Numbered from the stretch's first letter, positions 42,634 through 51,853 are shown. The stretch: DNA of 64,000 nt from Chitinophagaceae bacterium (GCA_004173235.1 SEAC01000015.1:558001-622000), one strand, 5' to 3'. Numbers and translations are program-made. The notes: generated by a model not told the origin, from the sequence alone.

Positions 42634-44823
42634 TTAGTCCATCAGTTCCACGTGCCGGGTCTTCGCTGCAAAGTAACGATGGAACGCGTTTGCGGCATCG
42701 GGGAGCATTTGTCCTTTTTCCGTATGCAAAACGCTGTTGTGTGGCCGACGCGCCGGGAGTCCTAGTGCAGCAGTGGGCACGGTTTCGATCAGAGAAGCAT
42801 CGAGCCCCGCACGCTCCGCAACCATATACGCCAGCTCGGCCCAGGAAAATGCGCCACGGTTAGCGAGGTGACGGATGCCACCCGCCCGGTCGATGAGCAG
42901 GTCAAGCGCTGCATGCACAAGGTCGGGAACATAGGTGGGCGATACCAGTTGGTCGGAAGCTACGCGGAGCGGTTGGCCGAGCGACAGCGTTTCTTCTACC
43001 CAGTGGAAAAAGTTGTAGCGATCCCAGGGCCCGAAGAAGGCGCTGGTGCGCAGCATCAGGGCGTCAGGATACGCCGACAGCACCGCTTGCTCAGCCCGGG
43101 CTTTGCTTTCGCCATACACATTCAGTGGTGCCACCGCATCGCTTTCCACGTAGCCCGTCGCTTTCTGTCCGTCGAAAACGAGGTCGGAAGAAAAGCTGGC
43201 GAGCGGAATGCCGAAGCGGGCGCAGGCGAGCGCCAGTTGCGCGGGGCCGTCAGCATTGTCCCGGAAGCAGGCTTCAGCATCGCTTTCGGCATCGTCCACG
43301 CGCACGTAGCCCGCCGCATTGATCACTGCCCAGGGACGTATCTCGCCCAAAGCGGCCATAACCGATTCGGGATTGGCGATATCGCAGTCCTCGCGCCCCG
43401 CGAGCACGTAAGAAAGCGAACGTTCGCGGCATATGCGCGCGAAGGCCTGGCCAAGCGTGCCCCGCTTGCCGACAATGAGTATGGGTTGCCGTTGTTTGGG
43501 TGTAGTACGGGCTTCCTGGAGCGGGAGCAGCGGCGGCACCAAAAACCGGTTTCCCCGCTGCCACCAGCCCTTTCCGGCCGCAAGCTCTTCGAAGTGCGGT
43601 GTGCGACCCAACTCCTGCAGGAAATGCGCGAGCGCCGTTGGCCTTGCAATGCCTCCGCGGATGTCGAACGCGCCAGGCTCGTAATCGCAATCGGTGCAGG
43701 TGAGCAACTTGTTCCAGCCAAAAGACCCCATAAGTGCCCACGAGGTCACCCCACGCAGGTCGTAGCCCTCACTGCGCAGGGCAGCGCACGCGTCCCACGC
43801 CTGCTTGAACCAACGCAGCTGATCTTCGCGGTGGCAGTTGAGGTGCACCTCGGTAACTGCCATCGGCAAGCCGAAGCGCTCCGCGGCTTCCGGTAATAAT
43901 ACGGGAAGACCCGACGGCTCGTCAAGGGGCACGCGAACCGCTTCAACGTCTACGTAGCGGTGACGCCGGTTGCCTCCCGGTTGCAACTGGGGATATTGAT
44001 GAAGGCGCTCGTCGAGGAAGCGTTCAGATGTTACATAGTAATTGAACCCGCAGATATCGGGTGGACACGGGTTTTCGATGAAGAAGCGGAGTTCTTCTTC
44101 CTCAATGCCCCATGTCTTGAAATATTTCCACAAACGGTGGCGTTCGTTGAGCCGGCCGCACAGTATGTCGAAGGTGAGCCAGCGGCGCTCGTTCTCAAAC
44201 CGTGCCTGGTAAGCCAGTTTAGGAGTGCTGTATGTTTTGCCGAGGTCTTCGGTCTGAACCAGTTTGGCGCCTGGATTCACTTGCCGGATAGCTTGCATCG
44301 CCAGCACCGTTCCCTTCAATTCGTGAAGAAGGCAACGAAGAAAGCTGCGATCGTCGCGGGCATGCGGATACCACAAGCCGTACAAGCCACTGAAGCGCGC
44401 TGTGGTGAGCGGCTCGTTGACCGGCGTATAGTATTCGACCCACGGGAATTGCTTCGCCACCTTGCCGGCATATGCTGCAAGTTGTTCGGGGAATCCCGGA
44501 TCGAGCAGGCTGGTATGCTGGGGCCCGCTGCCGTGATGCACAAGCGTTGCGATCACATCAATGCCACGGCCGCGGTAGTATTCCAGTTGTTCCGTTGAAT
44601 AACTCCAATCGATCACCTCACCTGCTTCCGGTTGGTGCTTCTCCCATAACACGGGGAAGCGCAGCTTCCGAATGCCCAGTGAAGCAATAGAATCCGAATT
44701 CGGTTGTACGTATAGATTGGCAAGGGCAAACTGGTCGAGGTAGCGGTCGCCTACACGATTGATGGTGCATTCAAGACCGCCCCAAAGTTCCAGCTCACCG
44801 GCCATGGGCGTGTGTGCTACCAT
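42634..44823 (-). CDS. Fusion of a GH1-like glycosidase and an RmlD-type sugar-nucleotide reductase
   Basis: 729 residues from the ATG at 44823 (a TTG at 44844 is the alternative). Residues 1-420 resemble family 1 glycosidases: acid/base Glu137 in YTPVNEPL and nucleophile Glu325 in AVTEVHL. Residues about 447-725 are a short-chain reductase of the dTDP-4-dehydrorhamnose reductase type, with GKRGTLGQ for NAD(P), NAAGYVRVDDAE, and the Tyr570-x3-Lys574 pair in VYGESKARAE. Both active sites look complete. A glycosyltransferase ends 30 bases upstream, so a role in making a particular glycan is likely. The fusion is not obviously a sequencing artefact, since the linker has no break. Confidence 0.85.
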   Translation of the reverse strand: MVAHTPMAGELELWGGLECTINRVGDRYLDQFALANLYVQPNSDSIASLGIRKLRFPVLWEKHQPEAGEVIDWSYSTEQLEYYRGRGIDVIATLVHHGSGPQHTSLLDPGFPEQLAAYAGKVAKQFPWVEYYTPVNEPLTTARFSGLYGLWYPHARDDRSFLRCLLHELKGTVLAMQAIRQVNPGAKLVQTEDLGKTYSTPKLAYQARFENERRWLTFDILCGRLNERHRLWKYFKTWGIEEEELRFFIENPCPPDICGFNYYVTSERFLDERLHQYPQLQPGGNRRHRYVDVEAVRVPLDEPSGLPVLLPEAAERFGLPMAVTEVHLNCHREDQLRWFKQAWDACAALRSEGYDLRGVTSWALMGSFGWNKLLTCTDCDYEPGAFDIRGGIARPTALAHFLQELGRTPHFEELAAGKGWWQRGNRFLVPPLLPLQEARTTPKQRQPILIVGKRGTLGQAFARICRERSLSYVLAGREDCDIANPESVMAALGEIRPWAVINAAGYVRVDDAESDAEACFRDNADGPAQLALACARFGIPLASFSSDLVFDGQKATGYVESDAVAPLNVYGESKARAEQAVLSAYPDALMLRTSAFFGPWDRYNFFHWVEETLSLGQPLRVASDQLVSPTYVPDLVHAALDLLIDRAGGIRHLANRGAFSWAELAYMVAERAGLDASLIETVPTAALGLPARRPHNSVLHTEKGQMLPDAANAFHRYFAAKTRHVELMD

Positions 44824-44853
44824 CCGGATGCTTTTCGTCAACAAATTGCCGCC

Positions 44854-46056
44854 TCAGCGCGACTGCGTAGAAACGAAGGAAGTGTCGGCTTCGCTCGTTG
44901 ATTGGGTGCGCGACTGAACGCGCGCCTCGATGTGCTGGGCCATCTGGCTCCAGGTGCGATCCCAGGAGTTGCCCGCAAGGAATGCATCCACGCGGGTCAG
45001 CCATGGTGCCGGATCCTGCACGGCGAGAAGCGCATCGCCGGCTGCGATAAATTCTTCAGCGTTAGCAGCGATATGCACCAGCTTATTATCGCCGTATGGA
45101 GAAACCACATCACGAATGGGTGTGGAAATCACCGGCTTGCCTGCTGCAAGGTATTCCGGGGTTTTTGTGGGGCTGATGAAGCGCGTCGATTCGTTTTGAG
45201 CAAAGGGGATTGTGGCCACGTCCCATCCGGCGAGGTAATGTGGAAGCTCTTTATAGTTCTTTCCACCGAGGTAGTGGATGTTCGCGTTTTTGGGAAGCGT
45301 CGCAGGGTCGATTTTTACGACGGGCCCGATGAGCACAAACTGCCAGTCGGGGCGTGCAGTAGCGGCCGCTGCGATCATTTCAATATCGAAGCGCTCGTCG
45401 ATAACGCCATAGAATCCGAAGCGCGGATGCGGAATATGTGCCTGGTCGGCCGGATCCTGCACAATGCCGCGCGCAGCTGCGAAGTGTGCACGGTCGATGC
45501 TGCTGGGGAACGGATAGATCGCAGGGTGCGTATGTTTCTTCGCTTCATAAATGCTGTAGCCGCCCGTGAAAACGACGTCGGCTTTTTTGAGCAGGCGCTG
45601 TTCGTTTTCCTTAAGCGCTACCGGTGCAAATTTGAAGGCGGAGAGTTCGTCCATGCAATCGTAAACCGTTACGGTTGGCTCCAGGTGCTCGGTGAACGGA
45701 AGAGCCATCGGTGTGTAGTACCAGCTGCAATATTTGTTGATCTCCATTACCGACACAAGGTCGTTGAGCAGTTCGCGCTGGCTGCCCAGCACTTCTTCTT
45801 CCGACAAGCCATGCTGAAGAAAGGGAACGACCACATATACGTTCCTGGTCGTTTCGTTGATCTGCAGGCGGTTGCTGCCATCGTGGAAGATGGGCTCTTC
45901 AATGAAAAAAACCCGGGTGTGTTTGGCAAAACGGCTCAGCAGGTGCTGCGGTCGCTGGTAGACGAAGTCCCAGCGCAGGTGTGAAAAGCAGAGCAGGTCC
46001 ATCTTGCTGAGCTGAGGCCAGTTGGCGTTAGGAGTGTCAATCATACCCCCTACCAT
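44854..46056 (-). CDS. Glycosyltransferase, GT4-like
   Basis: 400 residues from 46056; ATGs at 46044 and before MDLLCFSHLRW are alternatives. The start of the core (DLLCFSHLRWDFVYQRPQHLLSRFAKH) is a recognisable hallmark of a glycosyltransferase group found beside UDP-galactopyranose mutase genes in many bacteria (family knowledge, from memory). The C-terminal GT-B half has RFGFYGVIDERFD, then PTKTPEYLAAGKPVISTP, the E-x7-E nucleotide-sugar region. No glf gene is in the window. The last 25 residues are Ser/Thr/Gln-rich. Likely co-transcribed with the GH1-RmlD fusion and galM. Confidence 0.85.
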   Translation of the reverse strand: MVGGMIDTPNANWPQLSKMDLLCFSHLRWDFVYQRPQHLLSRFAKHTRVFFIEEPIFHDGSNRLQINETTRNVYVVVPFLQHGLSEEEVLGSQRELLNDLVSVMEINKYCSWYYTPMALPFTEHLEPTVTVYDCMDELSAFKFAPVALKENEQRLLKKADVVFTGGYSIYEAKKHTHPAIYPFPSSIDRAHFAAARGIVQDPADQAHIPHPRFGFYGVIDERFDIEMIAAAATARPDWQFVLIGPVVKIDPATLPKNANIHYLGGKNYKELPHYLAGWDVATIPFAQNESTRFISPTKTPEYLAAGKPVISTPIRDVVSPYGDNKLVHIAANAEEFIAAGDALLAVQDPAPWLTRVDAFLAGNSWDRTWSQMAQHIEARVQSRTQSTSEADTSFVSTQSR

Positions 46057-46164
46057 GCTATTAGTGTGCCAGCGGAACTCATCCGCTGCGAGCCCTAGGT
46101 GTAACCGGCTATGCCAGAAGGATGTAGAACTATTTCCACCGGTTTCCCCGAACGGGTGAAATGA

Positions 46165-46192
46165 AAAATGCCGCTCGTTGGAGCGGCATTTT
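46165..46192 (-). terminator. Terminator of the 154-residue hypothetical gene
   Basis: Perfect 12-bp stem AAAATGCCGCTC/GAGCGGCATTTT with a 4-base loop directly after the stop codon. Confidence 0.88.
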
Positions 46193-46193
46193 A

Positions 46194-46658
46194 TCAGGCA
46201 GTAACTGCTTTTCGTTTGCGGGAAGGCTTTGCTTCCACGAGGATCTCATCGGTCTCCACAAGCACGTCGAGCACTTCGGATTTTCGGAAATTCATGGCGT
46301 TCCAAACATGGTCGAGCGTTACCTGCTCCGAGCTTTCGTAACCCGCTGCAACCAGTTTATTCCAGCTGCTTTCGCGGTTGAGGTCTGTAGCAATTTTTGA
46401 GGTGGATTTGGGGTGGGCTACCCAGAGGCGTGTATCTTCCTTGAGCGCCGGCATGATGTCGTGAAGGATGTTGTTCAACTGCGTTTCACTTACCGCGAAA
46501 ACCAATGCGAAATCCAATTTGCGGGTGCGAAGCAGTGGAGTGAGATTTTTGGCGAAAGACAACTTTGCGAATTGCTTTTCGATGGAGGAAGGAAGGCCCT
46601 GGATCAATATCGTTTTTTCATTCTTCAGCTGTAACTTCTCAACAATTGTTTGTGACAT
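46194..46658 (-). CDS. Hypothetical protein, possibly DUF3052-like
   Basis: 154 residues. The pattern (IVEKLQLKNEKTILIQGLPSS, then LVFAVSETQLNNILHDIMPAL, RLWVAHPKSTSK, SWNKLVAAGYESSEQVTLDHVWNAMNFRK) reminds me of a small Bacteroidota family related to DUF3052, but I am not certain. The C-terminus is basic (KPSRKRKAVTA). It has its own promoter and terminator and so is a single-gene unit. Confidence 0.65.
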   Translation of the reverse strand: MSQTIVEKLQLKNEKTILIQGLPSSIEKQFAKLSFAKNLTPLLRTRKLDFALVFAVSETQLNNILHDIMPALKEDTRLWVAHPKSTSKIATDLNRESSWNKLVAAGYESSEQVTLDHVWNAMNFRKSEVLDVLVETDEILVEAKPSRKRKAVTA

Positions 46659-46726
46659 ACTTTTTTCAGGGTTTTGTGAACAAGCAGTGGAGGGTTTTGG
46701 CGGGGTTTTTCACACAAACAGATGTG

Positions 46727-46756
46727 CAAAAGTACATAAAAATGCTATATGTACAA
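46727..46756 (-). promoter_or_regulatory. Canonical Bacteroidota promoter: TTG - 19 bases - TACTTTTG
   Basis: The minus strand has TTG (46754-46756) and TACTTTTG (46727-46734) at exactly 19 bases, the best match to the consensus in the window. It predicts a leader of about 60 bases for the hypothetical gene. Confidence 0.75.
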
Positions 46757-46768
46757 GCTTGATGCAAA

Positions 46769-46795
46769 GAAAAACCCCGCCCAAGGCGAGGTTTT
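46769..46795 (-). terminator. Terminator of the M48 protease gene
   Basis: An 11-bp stem with one G-U wobble (46771-46781 with 46785-46795). T-run on the minus strand. Confidence 0.75.
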
Positions 46796-46843
46796 GCCGT
46801 TCACGCAACGGCGAGTGTGCGATTACACTGGCGGTTTGCGCGT

Positions 46844-47659
46844 TTATTTTCCAGCGGGCTTGTAGAATTTCATCGCTTCGGGCAGCCACTGCTTGATCTG
46901 GCGGATACGTGTAGCATCCGATGGGTGGCTGCTGAGGATCTCCGGTTGCTGTGCTCCTCCGGCCTGCGCCATGCGCTCCCACAGTGCCACCGATTCGTTG
47001 GGGTTATAGCCTGCCATCGCCATCCAGATAAGACCGTAGTGGTCCGCTTCCGACTCCTGCTTGCGCGAGAAGGGCAACGTTCCCAGCACTGTAGAACCAA
47101 CGCCGTAAGCCTGCAAGAAAAGATTTTGGGTGGCAGAAGGCTTGTTGCTTACTGCGAGTGCGAGCGCCGAACCGAGTCCTTGCTGCACCATGCCCTGGCT
47201 CATCCGCTCGTTACCGTGCTGAAAGAGCGCGTGGCAGATCTCGTGGCCGATGACGGCTGCGAGCGCAGCTTCGTTACGCGTTACCGGAAGCAGGCCTGTA
47301 TACACCACGATCTTTCCACCCGGCATACACCAGGCATTGACCTGCTTGTCGTTTACGAGGTTGTATTCCCACTTATATCCTTCGAGGCGATCGGAGATTC
47401 CGTTTTGCTTGTGGTAGGCGACTACTGCGTTCACAAGACGCTGCCCTACGCGGCGCACCATTTCAGCATCGCGGTCGGCCGAAGGACTGACCACGCGGGC
47501 GGTGTTGAGGAATTCGCGGTATTGTTGATTGCCCATCGTCTGCAGCTCCGATTCGGGAAGCAGGCTCAGCTGGCTGCGTCCGGTGATGGGGTTCTTGGCG
47601 CAACCGATGATGATAGCCGAGCTAATGAAGAAAGCCGTTACGGTTCTAACGATATTCAT
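46844..47659 (-). CDS. M48 family zinc metallopeptidase, lipoprotein
   Basis: 271 residues. The first 20 residues are a lipoprotein signal with lipobox IIGC. The zinc motif is AAVIGHEICHALFQHG (HExxH), with the third ligand in ESEADHYGLIWM. Layout and size fit the YcaL/LoiP/BepA-like periplasmic proteases involved in outer-membrane quality control. It has no TPR domain. It follows plsY but is separated by a terminator. Confidence 0.9.
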   Translation of the reverse strand: MNIVRTVTAFFISSAIIIGCAKNPITGRSQLSLLPESELQTMGNQQYREFLNTARVVSPSADRDAEMVRRVGQRLVNAVVAYHKQNGISDRLEGYKWEYNLVNDKQVNAWCMPGGKIVVYTGLLPVTRNEAALAAVIGHEICHALFQHGNERMSQGMVQQGLGSALALAVSNKPSATQNLFLQAYGVGSTVLGTLPFSRKQESEADHYGLIWMAMAGYNPNESVALWERMAQAGGAQQPEILSSHPSDATRIRQIKQWLPEAMKFYKPAGK

Positions 47660-47715
47660 ATGGAGTCCAAATTTTGTAAAGCGGGGTCAAGAATGATACC
47701 AATAAGGACCAAAAG

Positions 47716-47740
47716 AAACGTCCCGCGGGGCGGGACGTTT
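47716..47740 (-). terminator. plsY terminator
   Basis: AAACGTCCCG/CGGGACGTTT (47716-47725 with 47731-47740), then a T-containing run on the minus strand. Confidence 0.8.
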
Positions 47741-47750
47741 GAATAACATT

Positions 47751-48398
47751 TTATTTACGGTTGCGCCGTTTGCGGTCGCGGTATTTGAGGATGGGAACCT
47801 TGCTCTCGTTCCCTTTCAGGATGCGGCCAATATTCTTTTGGTGCGTAAGCAACACGAGCATACCCACGGTGACTGCAAAAATGCGGTAAAGGTGTTCGGG
47901 CTCGTTGAAGATGAAGAGTATAAAGATGGGGAATGCCGCGCTTGCAAGTATGGAGCTCAGCGAGACATAACGCGTGAGGTAGAGCACGAGAATAAAGATC
48001 CCCACGCAGCAAAGTGCCACGTTGGGCTGAATGCCGAGGACCATGCCGAACAATGATGCCACACCCTTTCCGCCGCGGAAGTTGGCCCAGATCGGAAAGA
48101 TGTGACCAAGCACCGCTGCCAGGCCCAGGCCGAGCTGCATGTTTACCAGGTAGAGGTCATCCTGGGATGCATCGGTAAGGAAAAAGACGAGCTTGACGGC
48201 TACGATCGCTTTCAGCATATCGACGATCATCACGAAGGTGCCCCAGCGGGAACCGAGAACGCGATAGGTGTTGGTGGCTCCCGAGTTGCCGCTACCATAA
48301 TCACGGATGTCTACTCCGAAAAAGTACTGGCTCGTCCACACCGCGGTAGGGATACTACCGATCAGGTATGCGACCAGGATCAGCAAAAGTTCATTCAT
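47751..48398 (-). CDS. plsY: Glycerol-3-phosphate acyltransferase PlsY
   Basis: 215 residues from the ATG at 48398 (a TTG six bases upstream is less likely). Membrane protein with the three PlsY motifs: GSGNSGATNTYR, FRGGKGVAS and, later, LTHQKNIGRILKG. It uses acyl-phosphate to acylate glycerol 3-phosphate, the first step of phospholipid synthesis. The basic tail KYRDRKRRNRK is cytosolic. An exact -7 box lies 23 bases upstream. Confidence 0.94.
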   Translation of the reverse strand: MNELLLILVAYLIGSIPTAVWTSQYFFGVDIRDYGSGNSGATNTYRVLGSRWGTFVMIVDMLKAIVAVKLVFFLTDASQDDLYLVNMQLGLGLAAVLGHIFPIWANFRGGKGVASLFGMVLGIQPNVALCCVGIFILVLYLTRYVSLSSILASAAFPIFILFIFNEPEHLYRIFAVTVGMLVLLTHQKNIGRILKGNESKVPILKYRDRKRRNRK

Positions 48399-48421
48399 GT
48401 GCAAGGCGGGTTGAAGTGGGC

Positions 48422-48429
48422 CAAAATTA
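48422..48429 (-). promoter_or_regulatory. plsY -7 box (TAATTTTG)
   Basis: Exact TAnnTTTG on the minus strand, 23 bases before the plsY ATG. Confidence 0.5.
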
Positions 48430-48471
48430 GTGCAATCGGCGCAGAGGATGCTGTTAAATCGGGCGAAAGCA

Positions 48472-49278
48472 TTATAATTTGTTAACGAACCCTAAGGAGA
48501 TCCAATTACCCCGTTCCGTATAACGTTGAGGCACAAAGCCACGGGCGGTATACACCTCTTCTATGGCGCCGCGGTCTTCGATCAAAAGTCCGCTGAGTAA
48601 CAGGTAACCACCAGGCACAACCGCTTTTTGCAGGTAATCGGCATAATCGATCAATACGTTGCGATTGATATTGGCCAGCACAATGTCGAAGCGCTCCCCT
48701 TCTGGCAAATCTGCACTCAGCGCCACTTTCACGTTTCTGGACGCGTTGCGTACACAATTCTCTTCGGCATTTTCGAGGCTCCATTGGTCGTTGTCGATAG
48801 CGATCACTTCACTTGCTCCGAGTTTATCCGCAAGTATGGCGAGCACGCCCGTGCCGGTGCCGAAATCGAACACGCGCTTGCCGGTGAAATCGAGTGTTTC
48901 CATAGCCTGCATCATCTGCCAGGTCGTGGCGTGGTGCCCTGTTCCGAAGCTCATTTTCGGCGTGATGAGCAGCTCGTGACGCACGCCTGAGATGGGCTCG
49001 TGAAAGTGCGCGCGCACCGCCACAAAATCGTTCACGATCACGGGCGGAAAGTTCTTCTCCCATTCGGCATTCCAGTTGCGTGCACCGATCGTTTCCACGG
49101 TGAAAGGGAAATCCTTAAGGAGCCCGGCGAACGCTTCGGGTTCAAAGTTCTGCGCTTCGATGTACGCAAGGATCCGGTCGTCCTGCTGCTCGAAGCCGGT
49201 CGCTGTTTCTTCGAGCAAACCAATGATCGTTTCCTGCGCGGCGGCATCTGCCGCAATCGAAATCTGTACGTGGTTCAT
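48472..49278 (-). CDS. prmA: Ribosomal protein L11 methyltransferase
   Basis: 268 residues. The N-terminal L11-recognition domain is followed by TPKMSFGTGHHATT and the SAM motif VFDFGTGTGVLAI, with ANINRNVLIDYA (the NPPY-like post-motif). It trimethylates ribosomal protein L11. The gene stands between pnp upstream (own terminator) and plsY downstream. Confidence 0.93.
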   Translation of the reverse strand: MNHVQISIAADAAAQETIIGLLEETATGFEQQDDRILAYIEAQNFEPEAFAGLLKDFPFTVETIGARNWNAEWEKNFPPVIVNDFVAVRAHFHEPISGVRHELLITPKMSFGTGHHATTWQMMQAMETLDFTGKRVFDFGTGTGVLAILADKLGASEVIAIDNDQWSLENAEENCVRNASRNVKVALSADLPEGERFDIVLANINRNVLIDYADYLQKAVVPGGYLLLSGLLIEDRGAIEEVYTARGFVPQRYTERGNWISLGFVNKL

Positions 49279-49315
49279 TGTCTTTTGTTGAGATCAGGCA
49301 TCCGCCGTAAAAGAA

Positions 49316-49354
49316 GAAAGGCTGCCTCCCAAAGTTTCGGGGCGACAGCCTTTC
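49316..49354 (-). terminator. pnp terminator
   Basis: GAAAGGCTG (49316-49324) with CAGCCTTTC (49346-49354) and a T-rich stretch on the minus strand. Confidence 0.75.
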
Positions 49355-49372
49355 GTACGATGCGTTTAATGA

Positions 49373-51853
49373 TCAAAGCATATCATCCGGGCCCAGCTCA
49401 GGGTGGCTTCCCTGGTCGGCGGACGGCTGCTGCTGCTGTTGTTGTTGTTGTTGTTGTTGTTGCGGTTGCTCTCCACCGTTAGAAGGGCCGTTTTGCATTC
49501 CAGTGTCGCCATCGCCACCGCGTGCTTCACGACGCTCTTCGCGGCGATCATTGCGCTCCATCCGGCGGTCGCCTCCACGGTCATCGCGGCGGTCTCCACG
49601 GTCACGACGGTCGCCACCACGGTCATCGCGGCGGTCTCCGCGATCGCGGCGATCACCACCACGGTCATCACGGCGGTCGCCACGGTCCGAGCGCTCGCGG
49701 CGATCTTCAACGTGCCCTTCCGGTTTCGGCATCAGCACCTTGCGGCTCAGTTTGAATTTGCCGGTCTTCTGATCCACGCCAATGAGTTTCACCTTGATCA
49801 TCTCACCTTCGCTAAGCACGCCATCGAGCGTTTCGAGACGCTTCCAGCTTACTTCGGAGATGTGCATCAGTCCCTGCTTTCCGGGCATGAATTCTACAAA
49901 GGCGCCATAAGGCATGATCGAGATCACTTTGCCTTCGTATTCGCCCCCTTCTTCAGGCACTTCCACGATTCCTTTCACCCATGCCAGCGCCTTGTCTACG
50001 CCTTCTTTAATGGCGCCAAAGATGGCTACTTCGCCCTGGTCGTTCTTTTCTTCGATGTTGATGGTGGTACCGGTTTCGCGCTGGATCTGTTGGATGATCT
50101 TGCCGCCAGGCCCGATCACTGCGCCGATGAACTCGCGGTCGATATAGATCTTCACGGTACGCGGTGCGTGCGGCTTCACGTCTTCACGGTGCGCCGGCAT
50201 GCACTGCTCCATTGCTTCAAGGATGTGCATCCGTCCGCGGCGTGCCTGCTCCAGTGCCTGGCGCATCACGTCCATCGAAAGGCCGTCAACCTTGATATCC
50301 ATCTGCACTCCGCAGATACCGTCGCGGGTGCCGGTTACTTTAAAGTCCATGTCACCGAGGTGGTCTTCGTCGCCGAGGATGTCGGTAAGAACGGCAAACT
50401 TGTCGCCTTTGGTGATGAGTCCCATCGCAACACCGGAAATGTGCTTTTTGAAAGGCACACCGGCATCCATGAGGGCGAGACAGCCTGCGCAAACGGTAGC
50501 CATCGACGAAGAGCCGTTGGATTCGAGGATGTCGCTGACCACGCGCACCGTGTAGGAATATTCCGCGCCGGGCATCATCTGCTTGAGCGAGCGGAGCGCC
50601 AGGTTACCATGACCTACTTCGCGACGGCTTGCGGCGCGGAGGAATTTCACTTCGCCCGTAGAGAACGGCGGGAAGTTGTAGTGGAGAAGGAACTTGGTAT
50701 AGTCCGACTTGGCAGCGCTTTCCACCAGCAGCTCGTCGAGCGGGGTGCCGAGGGTAACGGTGGTCAGGGATTGTGTTTCTCCACGGGTGAACAGCGCCGA
50801 TCCATGGGGACCGGGAAGCACATCCACTTCCATGTCGAGCGGGCGCACCTGGTCGAGGCTGCGGCCGTCGAGGCGGATGCGATCGTTGAGGATCATATCG
50901 CGTACCGTGTGGTACTGCAGGTCGGAAATGTAGTTGCCCACGAGACGCTTGGTGAGATCTGGCAGGTCTTCGCCTTCCGCGAGGTTGGCCTCGGCCTTGA
51001 GTGCCGTGATCACTTCGTCTTTAACAGCCTTGTAGGCTTCTTTGCGTTGTGCTTTAGGGTATTGTGCGCGCGCGATTTCCGCCATGCGCTTTTCGCCGAG
51101 CTCGTTCACGCGGGTGCGGAGCGTTTCGTCCTGATCGGGCTTCGGGTAGTCGCGCTTGGCGCCTACACCTACCATCGCGCGGAGTTCTTCCTGCGCTTTG
51201 ATCTGTATGCGGATCGCGTCGTGCGCCAGCTCGATCACCTTGATTAGGTCTTCTTCGCTGCACTCTTTCGCTTCGCCTTCCACCATCATGATATTCTTTT
51301 CGGTGGCGGCGATGATGAAGTCCATATCGCTCAGCGTCATCTGCGACCGGGTGGGGTTGATGATGTATTCACCGTTGATGCGGCTTACGCGCACTTCGGA
51401 GATGACCTCCTGGATGGGAACGGTGGAAACCGCGAGGGCGGCCGATGCAGCCAGGCAGGCCATGGCGTCGGGCATGATCTCGGGGTCGGAAGAAATGAGG
51501 GTGATGATCACCTGCACTTCGCAGAAGTAGTCTTCGGGGAACAGCGGGCGAAGGGCGCGGTCAACCAGGCGCGAAGTGAGTACTTCGTAGTCGTTGAGGC
51601 GGCCTTCACGCTTGAAGAACGAGCCGGGAATGCGGCCTGCGGAGGCGAACTTCTCCATATAGTCTACGGAGAGGGGGAAGAAGGATTGGCCGGGTTTCGG
51701 CTCTTCGGTGGCCACAACGGTGGCAAGCAATACGCAATTGCCCTGGCGAACGGTTACGGAACCGTCGGCCTGGCGGGCGAGGCGACCCGACTCGATCGTG
51801 ACTTCGCGGCCACCACCGATGTCGAATGATTTGGAAAATTTTTGGGTCAACAT
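49373..51853 (-). CDS. pnp: Polynucleotide phosphorylase with a long repetitive C-terminal tail
   Basis: 826 residues from the ATG at 51853, against about 700-720 for standard PNPase. Order: first RNase PH domain, helical domain, second RNase PH domain, KH (VIGPGGKIIQQIQRETG) and S1 (YEGKVISIMPYGAFVEFMPG). The added tail of about 110 residues has three 14-residue units rich in Arg, Gly and Asp, then a run of 12 Gln and an acidic end. PNPase degrades mRNA from the 3' end in the RNA degradosome. The rpsO-pnp order is the classical one. The tail may add RNA contacts or protein docking (inference). Confidence 0.95.
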   Translation of the reverse strand: MLTQKFSKSFDIGGGREVTIESGRLARQADGSVTVRQGNCVLLATVVATEEPKPGQSFFPLSVDYMEKFASAGRIPGSFFKREGRLNDYEVLTSRLVDRALRPLFPEDYFCEVQVIITLISSDPEIMPDAMACLAASAALAVSTVPIQEVISEVRVSRINGEYIINPTRSQMTLSDMDFIIAATEKNIMMVEGEAKECSEEDLIKVIELAHDAIRIQIKAQEELRAMVGVGAKRDYPKPDQDETLRTRVNELGEKRMAEIARAQYPKAQRKEAYKAVKDEVITALKAEANLAEGEDLPDLTKRLVGNYISDLQYHTVRDMILNDRIRLDGRSLDQVRPLDMEVDVLPGPHGSALFTRGETQSLTTVTLGTPLDELLVESAAKSDYTKFLLHYNFPPFSTGEVKFLRAASRREVGHGNLALRSLKQMMPGAEYSYTVRVVSDILESNGSSSMATVCAGCLALMDAGVPFKKHISGVAMGLITKGDKFAVLTDILGDEDHLGDMDFKVTGTRDGICGVQMDIKVDGLSMDVMRQALEQARRGRMHILEAMEQCMPAHREDVKPHAPRTVKIYIDREFIGAVIGPGGKIIQQIQRETGTTINIEEKNDQGEVAIFGAIKEGVDKALAWVKGIVEVPEEGGEYEGKVISIMPYGAFVEFMPGKQGLMHISEVSWKRLETLDGVLSEGEMIKVKLIGVDQKTGKFKLSRKVLMPKPEGHVEDRRERSDRGDRRDDRGGDRRDRGDRRDDRGGDRRDRGDRRDDRGGDRRMERNDRREERREARGGDGDTGMQNGPSNGGEQPQQQQQQQQQQQQPSADQGSHPELGPDDML
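49427..49462. repeat. 12-codon CAA/CAG run in pnp
   Basis: On the coding strand eight CAA codons follow four CAG codons or vice versa, giving 12 Gln in a row. A length-variable tract is likely at replication. Confidence 0.85.
49560..49700. repeat. About 42-bp tandem repeat encoding the Arg/Gly/Asp units of pnp
   Basis: Three closely similar 42-bp units, differing at a few third positions, encode RGDRRDDRGGDRRD-type units. A partial unit lies on each side. Confidence 0.8.

Noticed and set aside
49403-51247. 614-codon open frame on the plus strand opposite pnp
   Set aside because: Low-complexity Ala/Val/Thr-rich product created by the repeats and codon bias of pnp; no start context or domain.
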